Shown piece after piece: positions 24,785 to 36,614 of a DNA stretch of 64,000 nucleotides. The DNA is taken from contig NC_086284.1 in the NCBI RefSeq assembly GCF_963924245.1, forward strand, positions 108,003,904 to 108,067,903, read 5' to 3'. A program made the position numbers and the translations under genes. Below the pieces are notes generated by a model that searched no databases, was not told where the DNA came from, and saw nothing but the letters and a program-made list of their open reading frames with translations. The first letter of the stretch is position 1. Every line of letters begins with the position of its first letter. Source of the DNA: Chroicocephalus ridibundus (Eukaryota > Chordata > Aves > Charadriiformes > Laridae).

Positions 24785-26516
24785 GGCCATTTTGTCCTGT
24801 CCCATGCTTGACAGTAATATAAACTGACTTTATAATAGTCTACTAAGTTTGTATAAAACTTAAGTATCTTCAATACCTGTGAAAAAAACAGTTTTGGTCA
24901 GCCAAAACTGGAGACTTTCATAATACCAAAGATGTGTCCCAAAACCATTTTAAAACCTAATAAAATTAGCAAATTGGGTCAAATATTCTCCCTACTGGAA
25001 CCCACAGCTTTTACTGAAGAATCATCATGGGATACTAAAGAAGCCAATACCAGAGGATAAACAGGTTCAGAAAGTAAAGTGATTCTACATACGCTTCATG
25101 GTAACTAGATGCTCCCGTTAATTCACTAAAATGTGCATTTATATAGGGAATGAACTACATTTTCAAAAAACTTAAATAGTTCTTTATAAAAAAAAAAAAG
25201 AGCACATTTTACAAAAGCATTTAAAATGAAAAAAAACCTTCTTCACCTTCTTCATTGTAATTGTGACTACTAGGAAGGACATGTGGGATTGACTCCAGTT
25301 CTGATACTACTAAATACTGAAACTCATACTGGTGTCAGACTTAAATAAGGCCTTGTATCCCTCTGGATTTGTATCAGCAGGATGAATCTGGGAGACTTCA
25401 TTAGTATTAATATACAGTGTGGTCATACAGCTGGAAAAAACAATCATCCGCGCTTTCTCATGCCATAAGCCTCATTGGATGCCCCTGAGTCATAGCAAAT
25501 TTATGAAGAATAGAAGTGTTTGGCTGCCTCCCAGGGACACTGGAATATTTAATTATGTGAAGTGCTCAGTTAACACAGTGGCCAGTATGGTAAAAAAGCA
25601 TTGAAAGACAGCGCTTATTTAATTGTTCCTATTTTGAATATACTTTCTCAGCCCAATCTTGTCCCCCTTAAGATTGTTTCTATCCTCTCCAGAGACTGGC
25701 TAATTTGAATGAAAGAGAATTATTTCTAATCAAGCATTTTTTAATAGAATATGACTCTAACTCTTACTGAGAAAAAATGTATTCAGTAAGACTTTTCCCT
25801 GAGGTCCTCAGGACTGTTCATTTACTATTTATTTACTACTAAACTAAGTGATGTTTTGGTTACCCTAATCCACACTCTGGGGATCAGCTACCGAACCAGA
25901 ACAGGTACTGTCTGAGCTGGGCCAGGGTTTCAAGGCATCCACATGCCAGGTGCTTACGGCAGACCTGGGCTTTTCTGTACCAGCTGGTAGACACCAGGCA
26001 CTGTACATTATAGAATCTCAAATGACACTCAATAGCCACATTATGGCAATTGAATCCTTACTGCCTGGTTAAAAATCAAGTTTGTTCAAAAGTGAAGGAT
26101 GTTATTTTCCACAGAGGCGTTTGTGACTTTTCTTAATGCTGTCATCACATAATCTATATTACCTCCTTTTGCTGTACAAATTAGTTTTAATTCAAACATT
26201 TCCTTAAATGACATTTGGCAGACTCTTCAGTGGGATTTCTCAATGCACCTGTGCCACTGTAACTATTTATTTACCATGTTCAAACAGTGTCTTACTTACT
26301 ATAAGCAACAGAGAAATTCTACATCTTCCTAAAAGCACAATCTAGTGAAGTACACATAGCATTTTTTTATGCACAGCATCTTGTAAAAAGCAGAGTCAAA
26401 TTCATGCTTTAACAGTCTAACAGTTGATATTATGGTATACAGGAAATTTTCAACAACTGTACAGGTTAAATTATTTTAATAAAAAAGCCCATTCTCGTAT
26501 CTACCCATTTTATCTA

Positions 26517-26880
26517 GTTTTATGCTCACCCTGCCGATGTCCCTCTGCATCCTACACTTGACAATTTTTAAGTACTTTCTTACCCCAGCCTTCTTCCTTC
26601 CCCCTGCTCCCAGGGAAGGGGTGAAAGCTGCCCCCCTGCATCCCCCCAAATATCCCAGGGGCCGTTTGTCCGGCAGGGACTGCCTGGGGCTTTCAGCCCT
26701 TTCCCCAGTGGCACTCATAGAGCTGGAGCTCAGACAGGCTGGGCAATGGCCGCTTGGCCACGGGGCACCTGGTAGCTCGCTCAGGCCAAGGGTAGCACAG
26801 CCACCCCTGGGACCTGCATAGGCAGGGCAGCCCACAGCCTGTGGCCTTCTGCTAGTAACGGCAAAACCCGAGTTCAACAC
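26517..26880. repeat. GC-rich dispersed repeat, copy A (family unknown, perhaps an LTR)
   Basis: The block is much richer in G and C than its surroundings and is repeated, in the same orientation, at 40743-41062. Shared blocks in order include ATGCTCACCCT, ATCCTACA(C/T)TTGACA, GTACTTTCTTACC, CCAGCCTTCT, CCCTGCTCCCAGG and CAGGGACTGCCTG. Copy A starts near TTTTATGCTC and may end at GAGTTCAACA. Read as an inverted pair, these resemble TG...CA LTR ends only weakly. The two overlapping open frames here (99 codons plus, 143 codons minus) are explained by the high GC content. I cannot name the family. Confidence 0.6.
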
Positions 26881-27296
26881 TACCATAGCTAATAAATTCA
26901 TTAACATTAATACAATTCTGGTTTCTCTTCAAAATCTTCATGACAAGAAAAAAAAACAAACAAAAAAACCCCAATACCAAACAAAAACCCTACATCTTGT
27001 CCTATAAATAAAAATAACAACTGTATATTTTTGCATAATGTAATGTCCCCTGAATAATAGCTATGGTGGTTATTTCCCTGGTGTCTTCTAAGAATCAGTT
27101 AGAATATATTAAAACTATGTTTTCAATACTAACCATTTGAGTTACATTTTTAAAAAATTATGATGGTTTTAGGCCTTTAGTAAAGACTGTTAGAACATTG
27201 GAGTAGAATCTAATCATAAAGTGTGAGGTACCAATGATAATTTAAAATCAAAACCAATAAAATTATCCATTAATTTGAAATTCTTCTCTGTGCTAC
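26881..27296. other. AT-rich DNA, nothing recognised
   Basis: Includes an A-rich low-complexity patch at about 26945-26990. No gene or repeat can be named. Confidence 0.6.
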
Positions 27297-27947
27297 AGAA
27301 TCACAGAACCACAGAATGGGATTGGAAGGGAGCTTCAGAGATCATCTAGTCCAACCCTCCTGACAAAGCCAGTTCACCTACAGTAGGCTAGACAAGAATG
27401 CATCCAGGCAGGTTTTGAATGTCCCCAGAGGAGACTCCACAATCTCTCTAGGGAGCCTGTTCCAGTGCTCTGTCACCCTCAAAGTAAAGAAGTTTTTCCT
27501 CATGTTGAGATGGAACTTCCTGTGTTCCAGCTTGTGCCTGTTGCCCCTTTTCCTGTCACCAGGCACCACCAAGAAGAGCCTGACCCCATCCTCTTGACAC
27601 CTGCCCTTTAGATATTTATAAGCATTGTTAAGATCCCCTCCCAGTCTTCTCCAGGTTAAACAGACCCAGGCCTCTCAGCCTTTCCTCATAAGAGAGGTGC
27701 TCCAGTCCCTTGATCATCTTTGTAAGCCCTCTGATGGACTCTTTCCAGGAGTTCCCTGTCCTTCTTGAACTGCAAAGCCCAGAACTGGACAGAGTACTCT
27801 TGGATGTGGCCCCACCAGGGCAGAGTAGAGGGGGAGGGTGACCTCCTTTGACCTGCTGGCCATGCTCTTTTTAGTGTACCCCAAGAGACCATTGGTCTTC
27901 TTGTCCACAAGGGCACATTTCTTGCTAATGGTCAACTTGTTGTCCAA
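27297..27947 (-). mobile_element. CR1 retrotransposon 3' fragment
   Basis: The plus strand begins CAGAATCACAGAACCACAGA, a diverged CR1 3' tail, and continues TTGGAAGGGAGCTTCAGAGA, the typical CR1 3' end read in reverse. About 650 bases remain, holding the tail and the C-terminal part of ORF2. The 5' break is at about 27947, where similarity stops just after the region encoding DNKLT. It is the same subfamily as 4914-6506 but much shorter. Confidence 0.94.
27378..27945 (-). pseudogene. CR1 ORF2 C-terminal remnant
   Basis: The minus strand first reads DNKLTISKKCALVDKKTNG and then VTLPLYSALVGPH, homologous to the region after the RT catalytic core. A frame change near 27803-27808 moves to EYSVQFWALQFKKDRELLERV, and a further change follows near 27720. 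The final segment at 27378-27572 reads KRGNRHKLEHRKFHLNMR and HWNRLPREIVESP and ends at LSSLL. The catalytic domain is not present, so there is no enzyme activity. Confidence 0.9.
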
Positions 27948-29215
27948 AATTATTACTTGAATTAAAACCATAGTGAAATACACATCATGAGCTATGTTTC
28001 ACAAATTTATTAGAGTGGAGTAAGCCTGGCTCTGATAATTACAGACAAAGATGATGCCTTTGTGAGACTAACTAGGGAGTTGTTGAATATTTTCTTAAGT
28101 GCCAATTAATTACCATTGAAGTTAGATTTTATACTCTGATGGCCTAGATAAAGAAACATTAATTATAACCAACTGATTTCTTTTTGGTAATGTCACATGA
28201 GTCTGAAAGCTACAGACCTCCCACAGAAACAAAATCAAAATGCTTCTAAAGTCACACACATGTCTGAAGGGTCAACTGTTAAAATTTCTTCTGGGACAGG
28301 AGGAACATACAATTCCAAACAGCACCAACAGAAAGACAGAGAGTTCAACCGCAATAAAAAATGTAGACTGACGAAGCTTTTAAAAAGTCCCAGTGAAACC
28401 TAAAATCCCTTAGATCATAACTACGCAGAGGTAGGAAAAGGTGCCAAGGGAGCAGTGGGCAATATTCATCTTCCAGTCTTAGAGAGGTGAAGGACATTTG
28501 GGTGCATGAAGAAGCTGAAAACTTTAGAGATGAAACAGGGCTGGTGAAAAGTTCAGGCCTTCAGTTTTCTGTTTTTATGACATTCAAATAAGTGAAGGTG
28601 TGTTTCCTATAGGGGAAGCACTCAGCATATTACCAAGCAAATCAGCGATCATTGGTTGTTTTTTTCAAAGTGGTACATCCAGGAGCCGTTGCGAATAAAT
28701 ACTTCCTCAATATTTGGGCTATCACTGATGCAGTTATTAAACTTTTTCTAAGTCAAAATGATTTTTATGTATAAGTGAATATTTCACATTCATCCACTAA
28801 TTCATTCACCTTTTTCCAGAAAACAAAGTAGCCTCACTCTTTCCCTTCCCACCACCATAAAGGAAGAAATAAACACCAAATACTGTGAACTCAACTCTGA
28901 CATAGGGAAGATAAGCCTTTTGAATGGTGTTTGGTTTAGATCCATACTTACAACCTTCCCACACATTGCTGATACTTTCTAAGTTTGTATATTTTTAATA
29001 TCAGAATCCTAGATTCATGGAAAAAAGATACCTACTTTGATGTAGACATTTCCTTGTGCAATAGGATTTTATGTATTTAAAATTAAGCTCACACCAATTT
29101 GCTACATTTAAGTAAAAAATGTTATTTATGCTAGCAGTTGTAAACCATTTCCATTAAAACAATATCAACCCATACAGTTACCTTGTTTGTCACATATTTT
29201 TTTTGTTGTTGTCAG

Positions 29216-29281
29216 ATGTCTTGCATATTTGGAGTTTGCAAAATGAGAGCTACAGAGAGCAAACTGAGCTGGTCAAGGCAG
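29216..29281 (+). other. Candidate 66-bp exon (uncertain)
   Basis: TTTTTTTTGTTGTTGTCAG precedes the segment and AGGCAG|GTATGG follows, so both splice signals are strong. It is a multiple of three. The frame from the first base reads MSCIFGVCKMRATESKLSW; another open frame reads VLHIWSLQNESYREQTELV, where HIWSL is reminiscent of the end of a WD-repeat blade. Neither is recognised as a known protein. Chance remains the simplest reading. Confidence 0.2.
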
Positions 29282-32200
29282 GTATGGTTAATCAGTTTGA
29301 TCATTATTAGAAGTTCTAATATGATAGCAATGGCAATTTTACCATTAAGAAATAATATTGTGCTGCTCTGAGCATCCAGACACAAACTGTTAAAGAAAAA
29401 AAGAAAGCACAAAAATAATTAAAAGGTGAACTAAAAAATAAGGTATCAGATGAAAAGTTCTTACTTTGGTAAAGACAATATGAGTTTAAAGGGGACTGAG
29501 GCAAATATATCAAGCAAATGAAATATGCAGGTTTCATTATTATTATTACTCTGATGGCCAGGATTGTATTATTATTTTCATAAAAATCCTAGATGCCTGG
29601 GTCTTTGTAACTGCCAGTTCCACTCAACAGTCTTTTCTTTTTTTAAGAAAATTTAGAAGTAATGTATTATTTTTGTCAGTATTTTCAGTATTCCCGAGAT
29701 CAGAAATTTCACAGCAGTTACTCAAACCTGTTTTTTCTTTTCTCAAAATCATCAAACTGGATCCCATCACTGGGTAGTAGGGACTAGAGCATGAGGCAAA
29801 TATAACAAGGATTAGGAAAAATTTGCTAGTAAGTATACATACAGATTGTTTCTATAGGGTTTTTTCAGTTCATTTTTTGGTTTCCAGCTCCACCAAGATT
29901 GTTATCCAGTGCCAAATAGGTTTTCTAAATGCTTTTATGGGGGGAAAAAAAAACCAAAAACCAACCGTGATTAAATATGGTTTATATTAAATTATTTTCA
30001 GAGGAAAGGAATATGTCTGAAGACTGACTGTATCACAATAGGATTTTAACATCTAAGATAACCTGTGGGAGAACTTGTCTTATTTCTCATTCAGGGTTTA
30101 AAAAAAAATAAATTAAAATCCCATAGTTTATGAAGAAATACATTTTTTAAGTATGTGGAGTTAAACCCCACAATAAGCGTTAACGCTGCTGTATTCTTTA
30201 AAGATTGGGAAAATTTAACACTTTTTTTTAAAATTAGGAATTTACAGCAGTTCATAAACTTGAAAGTGAGATTATTTTAGTAAGGGTATAAGATTAATTA
30301 CTGATGTGTGTTTATACTCCAATATAATACACTGCTTCTTCTAATGAGAGAAAATCTTACACACATATTTTATTCTGTGATTTCACTGAATAAATTTTCA
30401 CAAAGTTTTCAATGCTTCTTGACCAATATTTGAACAGATCAAAACTAGGAAAATATTAAGTAATTTTCTGTATGTGTACATACAATTACCATAAACTCTA
30501 ATGGTACTTATTATGGACTGAATGAAAATAGATTCCTTAACATGAATCTCTTCAAAATTAAGTGAGATGATTCGTAGTTTTTCAAATGCATAAAATATGT
30601 ATTTAGATAACCATACAGGCATAATGCAAAGAAAAAAAAATATTCTGAATTAATTTGACATATTTATTTAGAATACATCTCTTCTATTAATTTTAGTTGA
30701 TACTGAAATTATATCTATATTCATCTCATGTTCATTAGGAAAAAAAGTTATATTATTCCCAAAGAGTCTCTTGGTAGGTTACCTTTGATATTAATGGGAA
30801 AGAGATCAGGTTAATGTTGAATAATGTGGAACTGCAAGTGGGTTCTACCTTGATTACGAGCTTTCCATAGAGCTAAACCAACAGGTTTAAAAATTAAAAT
30901 ATGTAAGGAAGCAGGTCTCATGTGCCCTAGTTATTAGGTATTCAGAAATGTGCCTAACTTTAAATGTGAGAGCAATGAGATTAACTATGTATTTAATTGC
31001 ACTTTGTATCGGTGCTCTTCCTGATGTAGGATGCTAACATATAATTTATCTGCAGCTTCTTTTCCATCTTAGGTATGCAGAACAAGAGTAAAAAATTTTC
31101 TACCTTTTGACCTTGAACATGAGGAACAGGGAAAAGCCTCAGGGAGTAATGCAGCTAAAACCCCGAGTGCCATTTGTCCATAACCCTGGCTTTTCACTAG
31201 CATCCATTCCTTGTGGGAATGTAAAACTATATGCATATCTCACTAGCAACGTAAAGGTATTCTGATTGTGCATGCAAAAATGTAGTAAGTCATTGGGTTT
31301 AGTACTGCTTTGGGTTGCTGGATGTTGTTAAAGACTGAAGTTTAACATATAAGCCCCAAAAATTTTCAGAGTTTTAACTGAAAGAAAACCTCAATATTTG
31401 TACTCAGTAATTGAAAGCCTAACGATTAAAAAGTAAAGCTTTTCAGAATGATTGAACAGAAGCATACTTTGCTTTCATCTTAAACATAAAAGTGTTTGTT
31501 TTGATGGCCAAAATAATAAAGGAGGTGAGAAATGGCTTTAAAGAATAGCTTTTTTAAGATATGATTTTCATACTGGAGGTGCTGAAAAAAAAACAACCAG
31601 AGCTTTTCTTACTGGAGGGTTAGTGTTTATCACTACTTTTGATGGCATCAGACTTCTGGTCAATTATAATTTTTGGCTGCCCAAAAAGCATCAGGCTCAG
31701 AAATGGCAGTAGAATTTAACTTCCCTCTTAAAAATCCATTCCACAGTATATTTCTGCTAAGTTACTGAACATTAATTTTTGAAGGTCTGCCAGTTCAACT
31801 GAATATAATAAATATAATTTTTTTCAATAAAGATGAATAAATGAGAATTTGTGATGAAACGGGGAAAACCTGAGGGAGCAAATGGAACTCACCCTCAATA
31901 TGCAGTTTCAGAGTCATAGTCTGGTGAAACACAAGGGCAAAAACATTTTTACCACAGAGGGTCAAAGAAGAATAGTAGCATACTGTATTCACTGCACTCT
32001 ATTCCTTTAGGAATTCTTCTTTGGAATTGGTGGAAATTGTTTATAATACTGGACCATACATGGTCATAACAAGTGAAGAACTTGCCAAGAAGCTAATACT
32101 CCTTAGTGACTAAATTTAGTACAGTAACAGTGAACAATTTGGCCGTCTTTTCTATTATAGACTGTAAAAACATATTTGTGGTCTAACTTCTGACAGATCC

Positions 32201-33093
32201 TCTATTTAACCCATGTCCTGATGGTATCCCAAAACTGGATGCAAAAAGTCAGTCATTTATCAAAGAAGTCCATTTTTGGGCTGTCAGAAATGTTTTTTCT
32301 TACCATCACATCAGCAACTTGCTAGAGAGGACACAGAATTTCCTCCTTGAGATGTAAAAAAGTAGAACTGAAATAGATTTTGACACCCAACCTATACAAA
32401 TCACTCCCTTCACCCACCCTCCCCCCTCATTTATCACAAATAAATACATAATATCATCCTTTACACAAATGGGTCAAGCCCAACTTTAGAAGTGTTCTTT
32501 TACAGGCATTTCTCAGAAGATCTTACTGCTCTGGTGGTTACAAAGTTGTACTCGTTTCCAGCTCAATTTAGTTGTTTACATTTTTTCCTCTCTTTTCAAG
32601 TGTTAAAAATTCCTTTCAATAAAGTTTCTCTCCCCTAATCTCACTTTCCCCTTACCAAATATATAACAGACAGCAGACATTTTTCTTTCTTTTTGCTAAA
32701 TCAAAAAAAAAGAGTACATTTCCAACCACAAAAAGGCTCTCTTTTCTGCTTATTTCTTTTACTGTATCTGTTCCGCTCTGAAATAGCCTTTCCTATGCAA
32801 GAATGAATTTTACAGAGTTGTTAAAATGCTTTTGCCAGGGATATATAAAGTGGTGAATTTGTCCTAATTTCTTCAATTATTTGTAAATTCAAAATCTCTC
32901 CTGAATTCTCGCATATTATTACGGTCAGGCTAGCAGGTCTTTACTTGTTGTCTTCCAGTCATTGTGGCATTGTGTAGATTTTTTATCATTGCTTTCAGAA
33001 GTTTTGTCTGATCCATAGAGCTTCAAAGTGAAAAACTCAACCCGCAGCTTCTACCTCAGCTAAATTATTTTTTCTCCACAACCTTTTTTTTTT

Positions 33094-33119
33094 CCCCTTC
33101 CCCTCTCCCCCCGGCTCCC
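33094..33119 (-). other. C-rich tract, possible quadruplex on the minus strand
   Basis: Four C runs of 4, 4, 6 and 3 bases with short loops follow a T tract. On the minus strand these are G runs that fit the quadruplex pattern. Confidence 0.45.
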
Positions 33120-34693
33120 AGCTTTCCTATTACTTTCCTTGTGTTCAGAATCCATGGGTTTGCATCATATCACTACTGGGCGCCTTGTCACTAAATTCTG
33201 TGCTATTGGGTTCAAAACCTTCCTAAGTTTCTAATGTCACTATGCCATGAGAAATGTATATTCAAAAATCAAATAAGCAGTAAATACTCCATTTACTACC
33301 TTTCAAACTGATTTGAAAATCAGGTTATAAACATGTACAAAGCAGCACTCTATAAAGCAACCTAAATTAGTCAAGGTACAATCCAATATTAGTTACTAGT
33401 TTAATCTCTGTATATCCATTTGCATATGGGTAAGGTCAGCCACTTACTAGTTCAAAAATGATAGCTAAACTGAAGATAGCATTCAGATTGCATGTTCATT
33501 AGCCAGCAAGCACTTTAACTTTACTGTCATCCAAATTATTTTAAGTAGTTCAAAATGTACTTACTTAAAGCTAAAAGCATTTGCTCCTTTTTATTGAATG
33601 CAAACATGAAAAAGAGCATTATTGGCCAATATAATTTCCTAGGATTTGGGAAAGCAGAATATTGTAAGTACAAAGCAGTAAGACAGATAAAAAAGTAAAT
33701 CAAATTTAGAAAAAAAAAAAAAGGAATAAAATCTGAATAAGACTAAACAATAATCAGGAAAAATAAAATCAGACCTTCAGTTCTGCACATCAAAGAGAAT
33801 ATGAAGTGCATGTAGCTACAATCACACACAAGTTCACAATAAGCCACCCATTTCCTGCTAAAAGGAAAATACTTTTTTATCTCAGTGGAGGAAAGTATCG
33901 AAAAGCATCACACTGGGGAAAGATTTGAAGAAAAAAAACAGCTGTTAGATGTCTTTAGATCTCATTTTATCTACACTGCAAACTCATTTTAAGAAATTTT
34001 CAATGACAATAGTACATTAAGGTACTTTTTATTTACTGAAGTCACTTCCTGCTGTTAACCAAAACTGGTTCTGCACCCTGAATTTCTGCACCCTGTTATT
34101 CACCAAAACCAGTTCTCTGACATTATTCAAACATTCTGTTTTAACAAAAATATCATATTTCTTCTTTCTGACTTTTCTAAGTGAATGGTCATATAAAATA
34201 ACACTCATAAAATAACAGAAACAAATAATATTCAAACGTTTAATTGGGCTCAAAACTATGAGTCCTATCTGTGCCTCTGCCCTAACATTGTCTTATATAG
34301 AAAGTTCAGGTTACAGACGTGTGAGTCTCATCACAATAAATTTGTTTAAATGAAATTTGGAGCAAAACCCATTAAATGTATGCTTTAAAATGTCACTCTT
34401 TGATTCTAGTGATCTTTTTATAACCGGCAATGATTAATCTAAAAAAAAAAAAAAATTGATTAAATATCGTGCTTCTGGATTTGAAAATCAGTCTGAACTT
34501 CTCCAGAAGAGACAAATATAGGGGAAAAGCACATAATGCAAAGATCATTTTATATAGAACATTGCAAAATTCCAGGAAAAAAGTGATTCCGCTTCTTGTG
34601 ACAATTTGCAAAAAAGGTTATATTTCTTTCCTATGCACCATAAGAAACAAAGAGACTAAGCAAAAAAAAGGTATAATTGTAGGGGAAGAGAGG

Positions 34694-35278
34694 GGTCCTG
34701 GTTTGGGGTGGAACAGAGCTAACTTTCTGTTCAGTGAGAGTGTCTCCTGCTTATAGCAATAAGGCTGTGGCAACCAGAGTCAGATGACTTTGTTGTTTAC
34801 CCTGTGGAGGGGTTGCATCTGTGGGGAGGTGTGGGCAGGTCAGGTGACCCAAACTGATGAACTGGATATTCCATCCCATCTGCCATGCTCAGTATAAAAG
34901 CTGAGGGATGAAAATGATCAAGTTTGCTCTTTGTTGTTGGCTCTTTTTCTTTAGCTTGTCTCCCATGGCTCTTCTTCAATGGGCTGCCTCTTCAATGACT
35001 GAGGAGGACCCCATCAGCTCATCTCCCTTTTGATCCTGGTCAGTGTGTTCCCATGGGTCACTGAGTCCAGTCTGAAACTTTCCCAGTACCTGCCAGTGAC
35101 ATCTTCCTAGGAACTTGATCTGGTTTTGTATATATTTATTTATATTGTATCTATTTCATTATGTCCTTTTTTAGTTTGTTATAATCTCTTTATCTCTGTA
35201 TCTTCCTCTCCTTGGAATGAGAGGTGGGGGAGAGCATCTGTCATCTTGTCACTGGCCAACCTGGCCCAAACCATGACA
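34694..35278 (+). mobile_element. Solo LTR of a second, related bird ERV family
   Basis: The left end reads GGTCCTGGTTTGGG and the right end CCCAAACCATGACA. The inner bases form an inverted repeat (CTGGTTTGGG against CATGGTTTGGG read in reverse), so the intact start was probably TGTCATGGTTTGGG. GGATATTCCAT at 34864-34874 and TATAAAA at 34893-34899 match the layout of the LTR at 20748, but the rest differs. The flanking pentamers agree poorly, so the duplication has decayed or the left edge is slightly off. No viral genes adjoin it. Confidence 0.83.
34893..34899 (+). promoter_or_regulatory. TATA box of the LTR
   Basis: TATAAAA follows CATGCTCAG, at a distance from GGATATTCCAT within three bases of that in the LTR at 20748. 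It is the probable U3 core promoter. Present use is unknown. Confidence 0.6.
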
Positions 35279-36531
35279 AAAAGAAAGGGGAATTTACTAC
35301 AATGAATTTGCCTAGGTAGTCATAATGCATTCTTTTAAAACCAGAAGATACTAAACACAATGAAATAAAGAGACCAAAGAAAATGAACAGTAATAAAACC
35401 TTGTGTGAAACTAAAAAATGCTTGACCCATGTCAAGCCCTTCAGCGTTACTCTAGGGAAAAAAAGTGTCAGTTAAAACACTGAGCACATATGCAAAAACT
35501 TTATAGAGTTCTAACAATTCATGTGGACAAGACAGAAAAAAGAGGTAGGTCTCTCCCATAGCTCAGAAACAGTTTAATTCAACCAAACGTGTCCTATTTA
35601 TGCAAGCTTACTGTCTCTATTCTACATCAACAGAATTAGGTTACGAAAAAATAATGAATTTAAAAATAAATTTTCTTTCAAAAAAAAAAAAAATCCCTGT
35701 CTCTTCCCACTGAGTTGCATACAAGCAGAACTGGGCCATTGATTTGTTTATTCACAAAGCCTGAGATCCTTTGAAGAGCTGAGTGATCTCCTTTTCCTGT
35801 AATTCGAAATGAGACTGTAGCAAGAGCCTGTTGTGTGCCCAGTCCTGGAAGGTCCAGGTCTCTGATAAAATACTCATACCTCTTCAGGTGTCTCAAAGTA
35901 TCTAATGTAATTTCAAGCAGACTGTCTGCTGTAGTTCACACCTTTTATGAACTTAAGATATTTTGCTTAAATAAATAACAAATCTGAAAGAGTTTTAATC
36001 TTAGGATTTTATAAAGCTGCTTTTTATGAAGTGTGAAGATATGATTAGCTATTAAAACTGCTGTTAGGAAAATGTATAACGTAAGTCTAGGGTGAAGGGC
36101 TGGGCCTCTTCACCCCGCTTAGAGAAATTCTTTTGTCCAATGTCAAAGTTCTTGTTTAGTATAGACAGTGGAAATAAAGGTTGGTATTAATAGAGAATTT
36201 TATAGAATTATTTTGGTGAACTACATATTGCTTATAAATTCTACCTAAAAGATAACATCACTGTTTACAAACTCTCAATATATTTTTCTTCTCCACATTG
36301 TGGACTCTGCCATTTTAAAATCAGTGGTTTTGCAAATGTTAAGATCGGAATTTAAAAAATGGACAGGAGGGGAAGGATTTTTATGGTTTAACTGCTGTGG
36401 AAGCTTCAACTGTTAAGTAAGGATTTGATTTGTTAAGAAGAGATTCCAGACCTTTAGTCCAAGGTTCTCCAAAATGTACAGTGTTAAAGTTCAAAAAATA
36501 ACACTTCACTTCTTTTTAAAGGTTAAATTGT
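35279..36531. other. AT-rich DNA between an LTR and a CR1, nothing recognised
   Basis: A run of A lies near 35680-35693. The 72-codon minus-strand open frame at 35678-35896 matches nothing known. Confidence 0.55.
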
Positions 36532-36614
36532 CATAATCATAGAATCATTTATGTTGGAAAAGACCCTTGGGATCATCGAGTCCAACCATCAACCCCACTC
36601 TACAAAGTTCTCCC

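Larger units (their letters stand above)
21307..26516. other. AT-rich DNA with no confirmed gene
   Basis: Apart from the exon-like segment at 21955-22047, the stretch holds a 19-base T run ending at 22392, a TA-rich patch at 22510-22588, an A run near 24601-24615 and a C tract at 24764-24784. No open frame matches a known family. Confidence 0.6.
27948..34693. other. AT-rich DNA with no confirmed gene
   Basis: Holds the exon-like segment at 29216-29281, short (ATT)n patches near 29538-29552, A runs near 30100 and 33710, a C-rich tract at 33094-33119 and a small local duplication near 34062-34110 in which ACCAAAACTGGTTCT/ACCAAAACCAGTTCT and TTCTGCACCCTG each occur twice. Open frames are under 100 codons and unrecognised. 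Confidence 0.6.

Noticed and set aside
26476..26907. 143-codon minus-strand and 99-codon plus-strand frames
   Set aside because: Both lie in the GC-rich repeat that recurs at 40743, where stop codons are rare because of base composition. The frames are not kept in the second copy.
34694..35278. A clear target-site duplication for the LTR at 34694
   Set aside because: The flanking pentamers AGAGG and AAAAG agree at only three positions, so I did not annotate a duplication.
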